From Micromonospora lupini (GTDB taxonomy: Bacteria; Actinomycetota; Actinomycetes; Mycobacteriales; Micromonosporaceae): a stretch of DNA of 64,000 nt. The stretch lies in the NCBI RefSeq assembly GCF_026342015.1, contig NZ_JAPENL010000002.1:1307001-1371000 (forward strand). Direction: 5' to 3'. Each line of letters starts with the position of its first letter. Within the stretch, counting starts at the first letter, position 1. Position numbers and translations under genes: made by a program. The notes beneath the pieces are model-generated. The model was not told the origin of the DNA, ran no database searches, and saw only the letters and a list, made by a program, of their open reading frames with translations. This document shows, one piece after another, positions 17,646-25,952 of this stretch.

Positions 17646-18100
17646 CGGAGCTGGTCGACGGCGTGCCCGAGGATCGGCCCGAGCACTGCCAACCCGTCGC
17701 GGGCGCCGCCGGTCGAGCCGGGCAGGTTCACCACAAGCATCCGGCCGGCCACCCCGGCCAGGCCCCGGGACAGGACCGAGGTGGGCACCCGCTCGCGACT
17801 GTGCGACCGGATCGCCTCGGCGATGCCGGGGATCTCGTAGTCCAACAGAGCCCGGGTCACGTCGGGCGTCCGGTCGGACGGGGTGACCCCGGTGCCGCCG
17901 CTGGTCAGCACCACGTCGACGCCGTCGCCGAGGGCGTCCCGCAGGGCGACGCCGACGGGCTCGCCGTCGGGCACCACCACCGGCTCGTCGACCTGACAGC
18001 CCAACTCGCGCAGACCGGCGACGAGCAGCGGGCCGCTGGTGTCGGCGTAGACGCCGGCCGCAGCCCGGTTGGACGCGACGATCACCCGGGCCCGGATCAC
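17630..18100 (-). CDS. mog: Molybdopterin adenylyltransferase (MogA/MoaB family)
   Basis: 156 residues. The MPT-binding motif LTSGGTGVTPSD and the later PGIAEAIR and NLPGSTGG motifs are those of MogA/MoaB-type proteins, which adenylate molybdopterin before MoeA acts. The GTG at 18100 overlaps the moaC stop as GTGA and has a GGAGG site eight bases upstream, so I prefer it to the GTG at 18124. The stop codon falls inside the first unit of the 21-bp minisatellite, so the C-terminus GGDH is repeat-encoded. Confidence 0.92.
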   Translation of the reverse strand: MIRARVIVASNRAAAGVYADTSGPLLVAGLRELGCQVDEPVVVPDGEPVGVALRDALGDGVDVVLTSGGTGVTPSDRTPDVTRALLDYEIPGIAEAIRSHSRERVPTSVLSRGLAGVAGRMLVVNLPGSTGGARDGLAVLGPILGHAVDQLRGGDH

Positions 18101-18588
18101 TGCCGATCCTCCGGCCGGACCCACTCGCCGGTCTTGCCGCCCTCCTTGCGCAGCACCCGGACCGCCTCCACCGACGCCGCCGGATCGACCGCCTTGACCA
18201 TGTCGATCAGGGCCAGGCCGGCGACCGCGACCGCGGTGAGCGCCTCCATCTCGACGCCCGTCCGATCCGCCGTACGAGCGGTGGCGGTGATCTCCACCGT
18301 GTCCGCGGTGAGCCGCAGGTCGACTGTGACACCGTGCAGGGCGATCGGGTGGCAGAGCGGGATCAGGTCCGGAGTGCGCTTGGCCCCCATGATGCCGGCG
18401 AGCCGCCCCACCGCAAGCGCGTCACCCTTGGGCAACCCGTCGCGGTGCAGCAGGTCGACGACCTCGGGCGTGGTGCGCAAACGGCCCGCCGCGACGGCCA
18501 CCCGGCCGGTCACCGGTTTGGCGGAGACATCGACCATGCGGGCCGCGCCGGCACGGTCGACGTGGCTGAGCTGCGCGGGTTCGGTCAC
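18097..18588 (-). CDS. moaC: Cyclic pyranopterin monophosphate synthase MoaC
   Basis: 163 residues. It reads HVDRAGAARMVDVSAK at the start, then KGDALAVGRLAGIMGAKRT, IPLCHPI and GVEMEALTAVAVAGLALIDMVKA, all canonical MoaC blocks including the active-site His and Lys. It completes the first pathway step begun by MoaA. The GTG start overlaps the stop of the upstream SARP fragment as GTGA, an odd coupling between a regulator and a Moco enzyme. Confidence 0.95.
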   Translation of the reverse strand: MTEPAQLSHVDRAGAARMVDVSAKPVTGRVAVAAGRLRTTPEVVDLLHRDGLPKGDALAVGRLAGIMGAKRTPDLIPLCHPIALHGVTVDLRLTADTVEITATARTADRTGVEMEALTAVAVAGLALIDMVKAVDPAASVEAVRVLRKEGGKTGEWVRPEDRQ

Positions 18589-19292
18589 GGCCGTGAGCCT
18601 ATCGGTGCGGTACGACGAAGGGCGCTCGGCGGCGGCGCCCGGCGCGCGGGGGGCGCCTGGGCGGTGTCCCCACGTTCGTACAGGCCCCGCATGAGAAGGA
18701 CGTACGCCGACTCGCGGAGCGGGTGCCGGGCGACCACCTCCCTCAACAAGGGAATCGCCAGGTCGTCACGGCCCGAGCGCAACTGCGCCTCGGCGAGGAG
18801 TTCCGTGGCGACCAGGCGCTCTTCTCCGGCGGCCACCGCGCGGGCGGTCAGCACAGGCCCAAGTGGGATGCCGGCGAGCATCGGACCGCGCCAACGAGCT
18901 AGCGCGCGACTAAGCAAATCCCGAGCCTGATCAAGACGGCCAGCCGCAAGGGCCTCCCGACCCGCGCTCCGGTCCGACTCGAAGCGGAAAACGTCGATCA
19001 ACTCAGGCCGTACGTCAAGCCGATAGCCGTTCCGCTGTCGCACGACGGCGCAGCCGCCGGACGGCAAAGACTCAAAGGTCCGACGCAGATTGGCGGCATA
19101 GCTCAGCACATTCGCAACCGCTGATCGCGGTGGGTAATCACTCCACAACTCGTCAACGAGATCGTCCACTGGCACCAGTCGACCCGGCTGAAGTACAAGC
19201 ATCGCGAAGATCGCCTGCTGTTTGGGTGTGCCAAGGCGCAAACTGCGAGTCGGCAGTCGCACCGAAAGACCGCCCAGCACCTCAATCTCCAC
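18585..19292 (-). CDS. SARP/BTAD-type regulator, C-terminally truncated
   Basis: 235 residues. The N-terminal 95 residues form an OmpR-like winged helix (MEIEVLGGLSVRLP, then KQQAIFAMLVLQPGRLVPVDDLVDELW and AVANVLSYAANLRR). Residues about 100-205 are a bacterial transcriptional activation domain. After ERGDTAQA the sequence turns into Pro/Arg/Ala low complexity (about 28 residues), where complete SARPs have the last helices with a DELGVEP-like block. It therefore looks shortened or frame-shifted, with a C-rich run at the junction. It is divergent from the GGDEF-EAL gene, and its stop overlaps moaC. Target unknown. Confidence 0.75.
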   Translation of the reverse strand: MEIEVLGGLSVRLPTRSLRLGTPKQQAIFAMLVLQPGRLVPVDDLVDELWSDYPPRSAVANVLSYAANLRRTFESLPSGGCAVVRQRNGYRLDVRPELIDVFRFESDRSAGREALAAGRLDQARDLLSRALARWRGPMLAGIPLGPVLTARAVAAGEERLVATELLAEAQLRSGRDDLAIPLLREVVARHPLRESAYVLLMRGLYERGDTAQAPPARRAPPPSALRRTAPIGSRP

Positions 19293-19737
19293 GTGCCCCG
19301 CTCCAGCCGTCGCCGGTGTTCATTCGATCACGCAACGAAGTCTACGGCCCCCTCTTCGACGCCACAGCGCCTGAGTGGCGCACCGGAACAGCCCGGGGGC
19401 AGATGGGGAATCCCGCGAAAGGCAGCCGGCCGGTCGTCGCGAACGCATCGTGGCAACAGCAAGTTGCACCGCCACGTGCCGCGACGCGACTGTCACGCGT
19501 TGTCCGCTGCGGCCTCTGTCACGCCGCAAACCCGCACGTTTGCCCGACCCGCGCCGCGCGCTACCCAAACTTCGGATGAAACAACCCCCGAAAGCCATCC
19601 AGACTCAACGAATAACACGATGATGAACAGGGATAAGGTACGCAGTTACCTACCGCCACCTGGAAGTCGGCGCCCGCAAGCCCCCGACCGCACTCCGTTT
19701 AGTCGTGATGGACAGAACGTAGCAAAGCCGCTCTATC

Positions 19738-19766
19738 TTGACTAATATTGCGCATACCGACATATA
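19738..19766 (+). promoter_or_regulatory. Sigma-70-type promoter candidate
   Basis: TTGACT (19738-19743), 17 bases, then CATATA (19761-19766), overlapping TATATT. It points toward the GGDEF-EAL gene 200 bases downstream. This is one of the best housekeeping-like hexamer pairs in the window. Confidence 0.5.
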
Positions 19767-19770
19767 TTTC

Positions 19771-19800
19771 TTTTAAGCTGACCATCCTCCTCTTAAGCTG
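19771..19800. repeat. Direct repeat of ttaagctg, 20 bp apart
   Basis: ttttaagctg (19771-19780) and tcttaagctg (19791-19800) are followed by accat and ccat. The two-turn spacing directly downstream of the promoter candidate suggests tandem regulator binding. SARPs bind direct repeats, and a SARP gene diverges from here, but the usual SARP spacing is 11 or 22 bp. Confidence 0.4.
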
Positions 19801-19965
19801 CCATTCATACGAAGACCTCCCCAGAGGCAGGTCACCGAATGGCACGAGAAGAGGAAGGGGCATTGCGATGCGCGGCAGCGAGTGGGACTGACAAGTCGAC
19901 TGGGACGTGCGTGAGTCCCGGCCGGTAGGCTACGAACACGGCGGAGGCAGTTCTTCGGGGGTGGT

Positions 19966-22491
19966 ATGACCCTTCCTCAGCGACGAGAGATTGAGACCGA
20001 TCGGCGGCTACGGCTGCTCGTCGGTCTCGTCGTCGTTGTGGCGGCAGTCATCACCGCCGCGTCCCTGCCTGTCGCAGTGCACTCCGCACGGACCGCCACG
20101 ATGAACGATGTCGCGGTGCTCGTCGTGCTCACCGCGACGATCGCGCTGGGCACGATGGTCAAAGCGAGGGTGCGGATCCGCTCCACCACCCACTCGATCA
20201 GTTGGACCGAAACCGCGATCATCATCGGCCTCGCCATCGCTCCGGCCTCGATGGTGGTGCTCTGCACCGCGGTCGGCATCGCCTTCACCGCACGCCGTCA
20301 GACGCCGATCAAGCTGGCTTTCAGCATGGGAAAGAACGTCATCGTGGCCTGGGGTGCCGGCATCACCCTGGCGATGACGACCTGGAACTGGCCGCCCGAG
20401 AACCTCGTCGCCCTGATCATGCCGATGACGCTGGCCTACCTGGTCGCGGCTCTCCTGGACGACGCGTTGGCCATCCCGGTCATCGCGCTGGCATCCAGAA
20501 CCAAGATCTCGAAGCAGTTCCGAAGCAATCTCGACCTCCGTATGGCCGGCTTCGCCGTACGGTTCATGGTCGCGGTTTGTACGCTGCTGATCCTCGACGC
20601 CAACCTCAAGCTCCTGTTGGCCGTCCCACCGCTCGTGGTCAGTCTGCACCTGGCCTACTCGACAAGAATTCGCACGCGCACCGAGCAACAGGCGTGGCAG
20701 CGGCTCGCCCGCACCACCGACGCGCTCAACGTGGTCGACCTGGACAACGTGCTCACCACCGCCGTCACCCAGGCCGCCGAGTTGTTCTCCGCCGACGAGG
20801 TCGAGATCGAGCTACGCGACGGCGGCCGCACCGTTCGCGGCGGCACCGGCGGAATCACCTTCGACGGACCGACCGGCACGTCCACCGACGTGGACGGCAC
20901 CATCGTGCCCGCCCCGCTGGAAGGCCACGACCGCTCCGTCGACGTCGGCATCCTGCGCCTGCGCTTCCGTGGGCCGGTGCAGCTCTCCGAGCGGGAGCAG
21001 TACACGCTGCGCACCTTCGCCTCGGCCCTCTGCACGGCCGTTCGCAACGCCCAGGCGTACGCCGAACTGGCCCGCGTCGCCGACGAGCACGCGTACGCCG
21101 CCACCCACGACGCGCTCACCAACCTCGCGAACCGGCGGCACCTCCTCGACCAGGGCACCGAGCATCTGAGCGCCCGGCACGCGGACGGGGTCACCGCTCT
21201 GGTGTTGATCGACCTCAACCACTTCAAGGAGGTCAACGACACCCTCGGCCACGCCGCCGGCGACCAGGTACTGGTCCAGGTCGCCGACCGGTTGCGACGC
21301 GCCGCCCAGTCAAGCGATCTGGTGGCACGCCTCGGCGGCGACGAGTTCGCCGTACTCCTGCGGGGGCTGCCGGCCCCCGCGGTGGCCGCGCACCGGGCCG
21401 AGACGCTGCTCGCCGCCCTGCACGAGCCGTTCGAGCTGGACGGCATGCGCATCAGCGTCGAGGCCAGCGGCGGAATCTCCGTCGCACCGGCCAGCGGCGG
21501 CATGGCCGAGCTGCTGCGCCGCGCGGACGTCGCCATGTACCAGGCGAAACGGGCCGGGCAGCGCATCTCCACGTATGCCCCGACCCGGGACACCGCTGAC
21601 CTGAGCCGCCTCACTCTCGGCGGTGACCTGCCCCGCGCCGTCGCCGACCACGAGTTCATCGTCAACTTCCAGCCGATCGTCGACCTGGGCACCGGCGAGG
21701 TGACAAGCGCGGAGGCGCTGGCCCGCTGGCACCACCCCACCCACGGGCTGATCGACCCGCTGCGCTTCCTGGAGGCGGTGGAGCGTTCGGGAATGCTGCC
21801 GGCCTTCGCCGAGGCGATCCTCGACCAGGCACTGATCGCCGCGGTCAACTGGCGCGACGCCGGCTTCGACGTACCGGTCGCGGTAAACGTGTCGCCGCGC
21901 AGCCTGCTCGACGCCCGCTTTCCGGGCTCGGTGCTGGCCCGGCTGCGTGCCCACGACCTCCCGCCGGACCGACTGGTGCTGGAGCTGACCGAGACGCTGA
22001 CACTCAGCCAGCTCGACGTGGTCGACCGGGTGCTCAGCCGGCTCCGCGACGAGGGCGTGCGGTTGGCGCTTGACGACTTCGGCACCGGCTACTCGTCGCT
22101 CTCCCTGCTCTCCCGGATCCCGGTGCACGAGCTGAAGATCGACCGCAGTTTCGTGACGACAATGGAGAGCTCGGCCGAGGCCGCAGCCGTCATCCGCTCC
22201 ACCCTCGACCTGGGCCGCAGCCTCAACCTGGCGGTGGTGGCCGAGGGCGTGGAGAGCGAGCCGCAGCGACGCGCCCTCTGGGAGTTGGGCTGCGTGGCCG
22301 GCCAGGGGCACCTCTTCGCCCGGCCGATGCCCGCCGGCACCCTGCTCGCCGCGTTGCAGCGCGGGTCGGGGGGCCAACCCGGCACCCTGGCGCCGCCGCT
22401 GCACGACACCGGCGCGGTGATCCGGCTGAGCCAGAGCCGCCGCCAGGCTGGACGCTCCCGCCCCGACCGCCTTCCGCACCTCCCGGCCTGA
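19966..22491 (+). CDS. Membrane GGDEF-EAL cyclic-di-GMP enzyme
   Basis: 841 residues. Residues about 15-230 hold six or so membrane helices (a MASE-like sensor), about 245-375 a GAF-like domain, about 385-545 a GGDEF domain with intact GGDEF at 457-461, and about 555-810 an EAL domain with EAL at 583-585. The EAL core residues look intact (NVSPRS, ELTET, DDFGTGYSSL, KIDRSF, AEGVE). The product could make and break c-di-GMP. The allosteric I-site is degenerate (QSSD instead of RxxD), so product inhibition may be lost. In actinomycetes c-di-GMP governs the development decision. Confidence 0.93.
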   Translation: MTLPQRREIETDRRLRLLVGLVVVVAAVITAASLPVAVHSARTATMNDVAVLVVLTATIALGTMVKARVRIRSTTHSISWTETAIIIGLAIAPASMVVLCTAVGIAFTARRQTPIKLAFSMGKNVIVAWGAGITLAMTTWNWPPENLVALIMPMTLAYLVAALLDDALAIPVIALASRTKISKQFRSNLDLRMAGFAVRFMVAVCTLLILDANLKLLLAVPPLVVSLHLAYSTRIRTRTEQQAWQRLARTTDALNVVDLDNVLTTAVTQAAELFSADEVEIELRDGGRTVRGGTGGITFDGPTGTSTDVDGTIVPAPLEGHDRSVDVGILRLRFRGPVQLSEREQYTLRTFASALCTAVRNAQAYAELARVADEHAYAATHDALTNLANRRHLLDQGTEHLSARHADGVTALVLIDLNHFKEVNDTLGHAAGDQVLVQVADRLRRAAQSSDLVARLGGDEFAVLLRGLPAPAVAAHRAETLLAALHEPFELDGMRISVEASGGISVAPASGGMAELLRRADVAMYQAKRAGQRISTYAPTRDTADLSRLTLGGDLPRAVADHEFIVNFQPIVDLGTGEVTSAEALARWHHPTHGLIDPLRFLEAVERSGMLPAFAEAILDQALIAAVNWRDAGFDVPVAVNVSPRSLLDARFPGSVLARLRAHDLPPDRLVLELTETLTLSQLDVVDRVLSRLRDEGVRLALDDFGTGYSSLSLLSRIPVHELKIDRSFVTTMESSAEAAAVIRSTLDLGRSLNLAVVAEGVESEPQRRALWELGCVAGQGHLFARPMPAGTLLAALQRGSGGQPGTLAPPLHDTGAVIRLSQSRRQAGRSRPDRLPHLPA

Positions 22492-22524
22492 CCGCACACG
22501 CCGCCCGGCAACGCTCCACCGCCG

Positions 22525-22602
22525 CTCGCACCGGCACCGCCACGAGAAGCCTCGCGCCAGCACCACCACGAGAAGCCTCGCACCGGGACCGCCACGGGAA
22601 GC
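22525..22602. repeat. Three 26-bp tandem repeats
   Basis: Three adjacent units (22525-22550, 22551-22576, 22577-22602) read ctcgcaccggcaccgccacg followed by agaagc with a few substitutions. They lie in the 195-bp gap between the GGDEF-EAL gene and the next membrane-protein gene. No promoter or hairpin role is obvious. Confidence 0.8.
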
Positions 22603-22687
22603 AGAGCGGCCGCCGCCGGTGTGACCGAGGCCGGCCGGAACCCCGCGGACGACCGGGTGACCAGCGAGGTCTGCCAGACTGGCGCCC

Positions 22688-24028
22688 GTGATCGCCGACG
22701 CCCCGACCGCCCGCCGCCACCGCTGGCGGACGCTCGACACCGCCGCCGACGGACTCGCACTCGACCTGGGCCTCTACGCCGTCTCGACCCTCTTCGCGGC
22801 GATCACCGCGGTCACGTCGACCCTGCTGCCGCACCGCGCCTGGGGCGCGGTCGCCGCCGTCGGCTACCTGATCGCGACACTGACCGTGATCGTCCAACTC
22901 CTCAGGCGTCGGCGCAGCCCGGCGTCCCGACTCGTCGGCCTTCCGGCCCGCTGGGCGGTGACCGGCTTCGCCTGGGTGAGCACCGCGCTGCTACCCGCGT
23001 TCTGGCAGAGCGTCGAGCGGGCCACCGGACGCACCGACCGCGCGCAGGAGGAGGTGCTGGTCGTCGAACAGGCCGGCATCCGCCTGCTGGAACACGGCAC
23101 GCCGTACCTCGGTCGAGACGCGATCGCCGCCCTGCCCGCCGGTGACCAACTGCTCGGCTACACGCCGTACCAACCCGGTATGGCGCTGTTCGGCCTGCCC
23201 CGGGCACTCGCCGACACCTGGTGGACCGACGCCCGGGTGTGGTTTGCGGTGGGCACCGCGCTGGCGCTCGCCCTGGCCGTGGCCGCCCTGCGCGCCGCGC
23301 CGGGCACCGTCGGCGGGCCTCTCCTCGGGGCGCACCGCTCCGACGCCGCGCTGCTGCGGGGCGTGCAGGCCGCCACAGTCCTGCCCATCTGCGCGCTCAC
23401 CCTCGCCACCGGCGGCGACGACATGCCCGTACTCGCGCTCTGCCTGCTGGCCCTCGCACTCGCCGCCACCGGTCGGCCCGGCCGGGCCGGCCTCGCGGTC
23501 GGGTTGGCGGGCGCGCTGAAGCTGTTCGCCTGGCCGATCGCCCTGGTCCTGATCGTCTGGGGTCTGACCCGGCGGGCCGGCGCCCGCGTCGCGGCCGGCG
23601 CGATCGGGTTGCCCGTCGCCGCCCTGCTCCCGGCCCTGCTCGTCGACCGCGACGCGCTGACCGAGAACGTCCTGCGCTTCCCGCTCGGGCACGGCCTGGT
23701 CACCAGCCCGGCGCAGTCCCCGTTCCCCGGGCAACTGATCGCCGCCACGCTGCCCGGCGGCCGGCTGATCGCCGCCGCCCTGCTTGTCGCGGCCGGAGCC
23801 GCCATCGCCGTCCGACTCGCGCGCCGCCCGCCCGGCACCGCCGCCGCCACCGCAATGATCTGCGGGTACGGACTCCTCGCCGCAATCGCGCTGATGCCCT
23901 CCACCCGATTCGGATACCTGCTGTACCCGCTGGCCCTGCTCACCTGGGCACCCGCACTGCACCGCCCCGACACCGCACCGACCACTCCGGCGCCCGACCC
24001 TCTGCCCGGTCGGGCCACATCGGTCTAA
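22688..24028 (+). CDS. GT-C/GT87-like polytopic membrane protein
   Basis: 446 residues with about ten membrane helices. An extracellular loop carries EHGTPYLGRD and then YTPYQPGMALFGLP, resembling the first loop of DUF2029/GT87 proteins; LKLFAWPIALVLIVWGL lies in the middle. A glycosyltransferase role is plausible, but the key Asp motif is less clear than in the GT87 gene at 14.3 kb, and the donor and acceptor are unknown. GTG start. The phosphoribosyltransferase gene follows after 41 bases. Confidence 0.7.
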   Translation: MIADAPTARRHRWRTLDTAADGLALDLGLYAVSTLFAAITAVTSTLLPHRAWGAVAAVGYLIATLTVIVQLLRRRRSPASRLVGLPARWAVTGFAWVSTALLPAFWQSVERATGRTDRAQEEVLVVEQAGIRLLEHGTPYLGRDAIAALPAGDQLLGYTPYQPGMALFGLPRALADTWWTDARVWFAVGTALALALAVAALRAAPGTVGGPLLGAHRSDAALLRGVQAATVLPICALTLATGGDDMPVLALCLLALALAATGRPGRAGLAVGLAGALKLFAWPIALVLIVWGLTRRAGARVAAGAIGLPVAALLPALLVDRDALTENVLRFPLGHGLVTSPAQSPFPGQLIAATLPGGRLIAAALLVAAGAAIAVRLARRPPGTAAATAMICGYGLLAAIALMPSTRFGYLLYPLALLTWAPALHRPDTAPTTPAPDPLPGRATSV

Positions 24029-24069
24029 CCGGCGGGCGGAACGTCGCCGCACCGCGTACACCTGAAGGC

Positions 24070-24702
24070 ATGACCACCTACCGCGACCGCGCCGAGGCGG
24101 GCCGGGTGCTCGCCGAGCGGCTCAACGCCCTGGTCGGCGAACCGGACGCCGTCGTCCTCGGCCTCGTCCGCGGCGGCGTACCGGTGGCCCGGGTCGTCGC
24201 CGAACGGCTCGGCGCCCCACTCGACGTGCTGGTCGTCCGCAAGCTCGGCATGCCCTGGGCCCGGGAGGTCGCCTTCGGCGCGCTCGGCCCGGGTGGGGTG
24301 CAGGTGCTCAACGACGCGATCGCCAGCCGCCTCAGCAGCGACGACATCGCCGAGGTCAGCCAGCGCGAACAGGTTGAGCTGGAGCGGCGCGAGCGGCTCT
24401 ACCGGGGCGGTCGCCCACAGTTGGACCTCGCCGGGCGCGTCGCCGTGATCGTCGATGACGGCCTGGCCACCGGCGCCACCGCCCGCGCGGCCGTCGAGGT
24501 CGTCCGCCGGCTCGGCGCCCGCCGGGTGGTGGTGGCCGTGCCGGTCGGCGCGCAGGAGGCGTACGAGCTGCTGGCGGCCGAGGCCGACCAGGTCGTCTGC
24601 GCCCAACGCCCGCCGGATTTCGGCGCGGTGAGCGTCTACTACGACGACTTCCACGAGGTCTCCGACGACGAGGTCGTCGACGCGCTCACAGCAACCGCTT
24701 AG
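24070..24702 (+). CDS. Phosphoribosyltransferase family protein
   Basis: 210 residues. The PRPP-binding motif VAVIVDDGLATGATARAA (about 126-143) is canonical, and LVRGGVPVARVVAERL and VVRKLGMPW match the N-terminal half of stand-alone PRT proteins often annotated as predicted phosphoribosyltransferases. The base substrate is not evident. It lies 22 bases before the zinc-ribbon gene on the same strand. Confidence 0.88.
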   Translation: MTTYRDRAEAGRVLAERLNALVGEPDAVVLGLVRGGVPVARVVAERLGAPLDVLVVRKLGMPWAREVAFGALGPGGVQVLNDAIASRLSSDDIAEVSQREQVELERRERLYRGGRPQLDLAGRVAVIVDDGLATGATARAAVEVVRRLGARRVVVAVPVGAQEAYELLAAEADQVVCAQRPPDFGAVSVYYDDFHEVSDDEVVDALTATA

Positions 24703-24724
24703 CTCGACCAGGTACCGTCGGGTG

Positions 24725-25102
24725 ATGAATAGCCTCACCTGTCCCAAGTGTCACGGCGAAATGCGTCAATATGAGCGCAGCGGTGTCGTCATCGACCAGT
24801 GCGGGGAGTGCCGGGGCATCTTCCTCGACCGCGGCGAGTTGGAGAAGCTGTTCGAGGCAGAGGCCAACTGGAGCCGCCAGCAGGCCGGCGGCCCGCCGCA
24901 GCAGCCCGTCCAGCAGCAGCCGGGTGGCTACCCGCCGCCGCACCAGCCCGGCTACGGCGCGGTCCCCCCGCCGCCGCCCCCGCCGCCCGTCCACGGCTAC
25001 CCGCCGGCGCCTGCCTACGGCCATCAGCAACAGCACCAGGGCTACCACGGCCACTACCGGCAGAAGAAGCGCAAGGGCTTCCTCGACGAGATGTTCGGCT
25101 GA
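24725..25102 (+). CDS. TFIIB-type zinc-ribbon protein with Pro/Gln-rich tail
   Basis: 125 residues. The N-terminal 45 residues form a zinc ribbon: CPKC at 6-9, then CGECRGIFLDRGELEKL. The rest is Pro/Gln/Tyr/His-rich low complexity with a run of eight prolines, ending in a basic RQKKRKGFLDEMFG. The zf-TFIIB call is strong; the function is unknown. A GTG three bases earlier (24722) is an alternative start. A perfect palindrome follows the gene. Confidence 0.85.
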   Translation: MNSLTCPKCHGEMRQYERSGVVIDQCGECRGIFLDRGELEKLFEAEANWSRQQAGGPPQQPVQQQPGGYPPPHQPGYGAVPPPPPPPPVHGYPPAPAYGHQQQHQGYHGHYRQKKRKGFLDEMFG

Positions 25103-25128
25103 GCCCTTCCGGCGGAGTCATCCCAGGC

Positions 25129-25164
25129 GACATGCCTCTGAGTCCCGGGACTCAGAGGCATGTC
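25129..25164. terminator. Perfect 36-bp palindrome, probable terminator
   Basis: 18-bp arms 25129-25146 and 25147-25164 are perfectly complementary with no spacer. It lies 26 bases after the zinc-ribbon stop codon and separates that operon from the next gene. There is no T-run. Confidence 0.7.
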
Positions 25165-25258
25165 AGTCGTCGCAGTTCGCACGTCTCGTGTGCGGCCGGG
25201 CGCAGCACCACGCCGTCGATGGTTGGCGGCCGGGGCGCCTCATGCGAGGCTGCATCGC

Positions 25259-25936
25259 ATGACCGAGATCCGGCCGGACGAGGCCCTCGCCCAGGCGTAC
25301 GACGGCATCACGGCGGTGGTCGGCGGCCTGGACGACACACACCTGCAACGCGCAACCCGCTGCCAGGGCTGGCTCGTGGCGGACCTGCTGCTGCACGTGC
25401 TCGGCGACGCCCAGCGGGCACTTGTGGCCCTGGCCAGCCCCGTCGACGGCCCCGCCGACACCGACGACGTGTCCTACTGGCGCGGCTTCCCCGGCGGCGC
25501 TGACGGGGCCGTTCGGCACGCCTGGTGGGTTCGCCGGTCGGCGTCCGCCTTCGACCGGCCGACAGGCATCGTCCGGCTCTGGGAAGAGACCGCCCCGGCG
25601 GCGGTCCGTGCCGCCTCCTCCGCAGACCCCGAGGGGTACGTCACCACGCAGGGGCACGTGCTCCGCGTACCGGATCTCCTGGCCACCCTGACCACCGAGG
25701 CCGTGGTACACCACCTGGACCTGACGGCGGAAATGCCGGACGCGCCTCCACCCGGCCCACTGGCGGTACGGGTCGCGGTGTCCACTATGGACGGCCTGCT
25801 CAGCGACGACGCGGTCCGCCCCGCCGCATGGGACGACACCGAGTTTCTCCTGAAGGCCACCGGCAGGATCCCGCTCAGCGACCGGGACCGACTGGAGTTG
25901 GGTGAGGCGGCGGGCTGGTTCCCCCTGCTCGGGTAG
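25259..25936 (+). CDS. Maleylpyruvate isomerase N-terminal (mycothiol-type DinB-fold) protein
   Basis: 225 residues. The N-terminal helix bundle has ATRCQGWLVADLLLHVLG, with the W-x3-D-x3-H pattern of the MDMPI_N/DinB fold, and HHLDL (about 158-162) supplies further metal-ligand histidines. Many members are mycothiol-dependent or uncharacterised metal-binding enzymes in actinobacteria. The catalytic role cannot be named. It converges with dnaB, with only 16 bases between the stops. Confidence 0.8.
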   Translation: MTEIRPDEALAQAYDGITAVVGGLDDTHLQRATRCQGWLVADLLLHVLGDAQRALVALASPVDGPADTDDVSYWRGFPGGADGAVRHAWWVRRSASAFDRPTGIVRLWEETAPAAVRAASSADPEGYVTTQGHVLRVPDLLATLTTEAVVHHLDLTAEMPDAPPPGPLAVRVAVSTMDGLLSDDAVRPAAWDDTEFLLKATGRIPLSDRDRLELGEAAGWFPLLG

Positions 25937-25952
25937 GGTGCTCCGGTACGCC

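Larger units (their letters stand above)
19293..19965. other. 673-bp AT-richer intergenic region between SARP and GGDEF-EAL genes
   Basis: I see no credible gene here. The right half is much richer in A/T than the surroundings and contains a promoter-like pair and a direct repeat, listed separately. A TAGGCT hexamer at 19926-19931, 35 bases before the GGDEF-EAL start, is a second possible -10 element, without a good -35. Confidence 0.5.

Noticed and set aside
19293..19745. Plus-strand frames in the SARP/GGDEF gap as small genes
   Set aside because: Codon use and composition do not resemble coding DNA here, and no ribosome site precedes the candidate starts.
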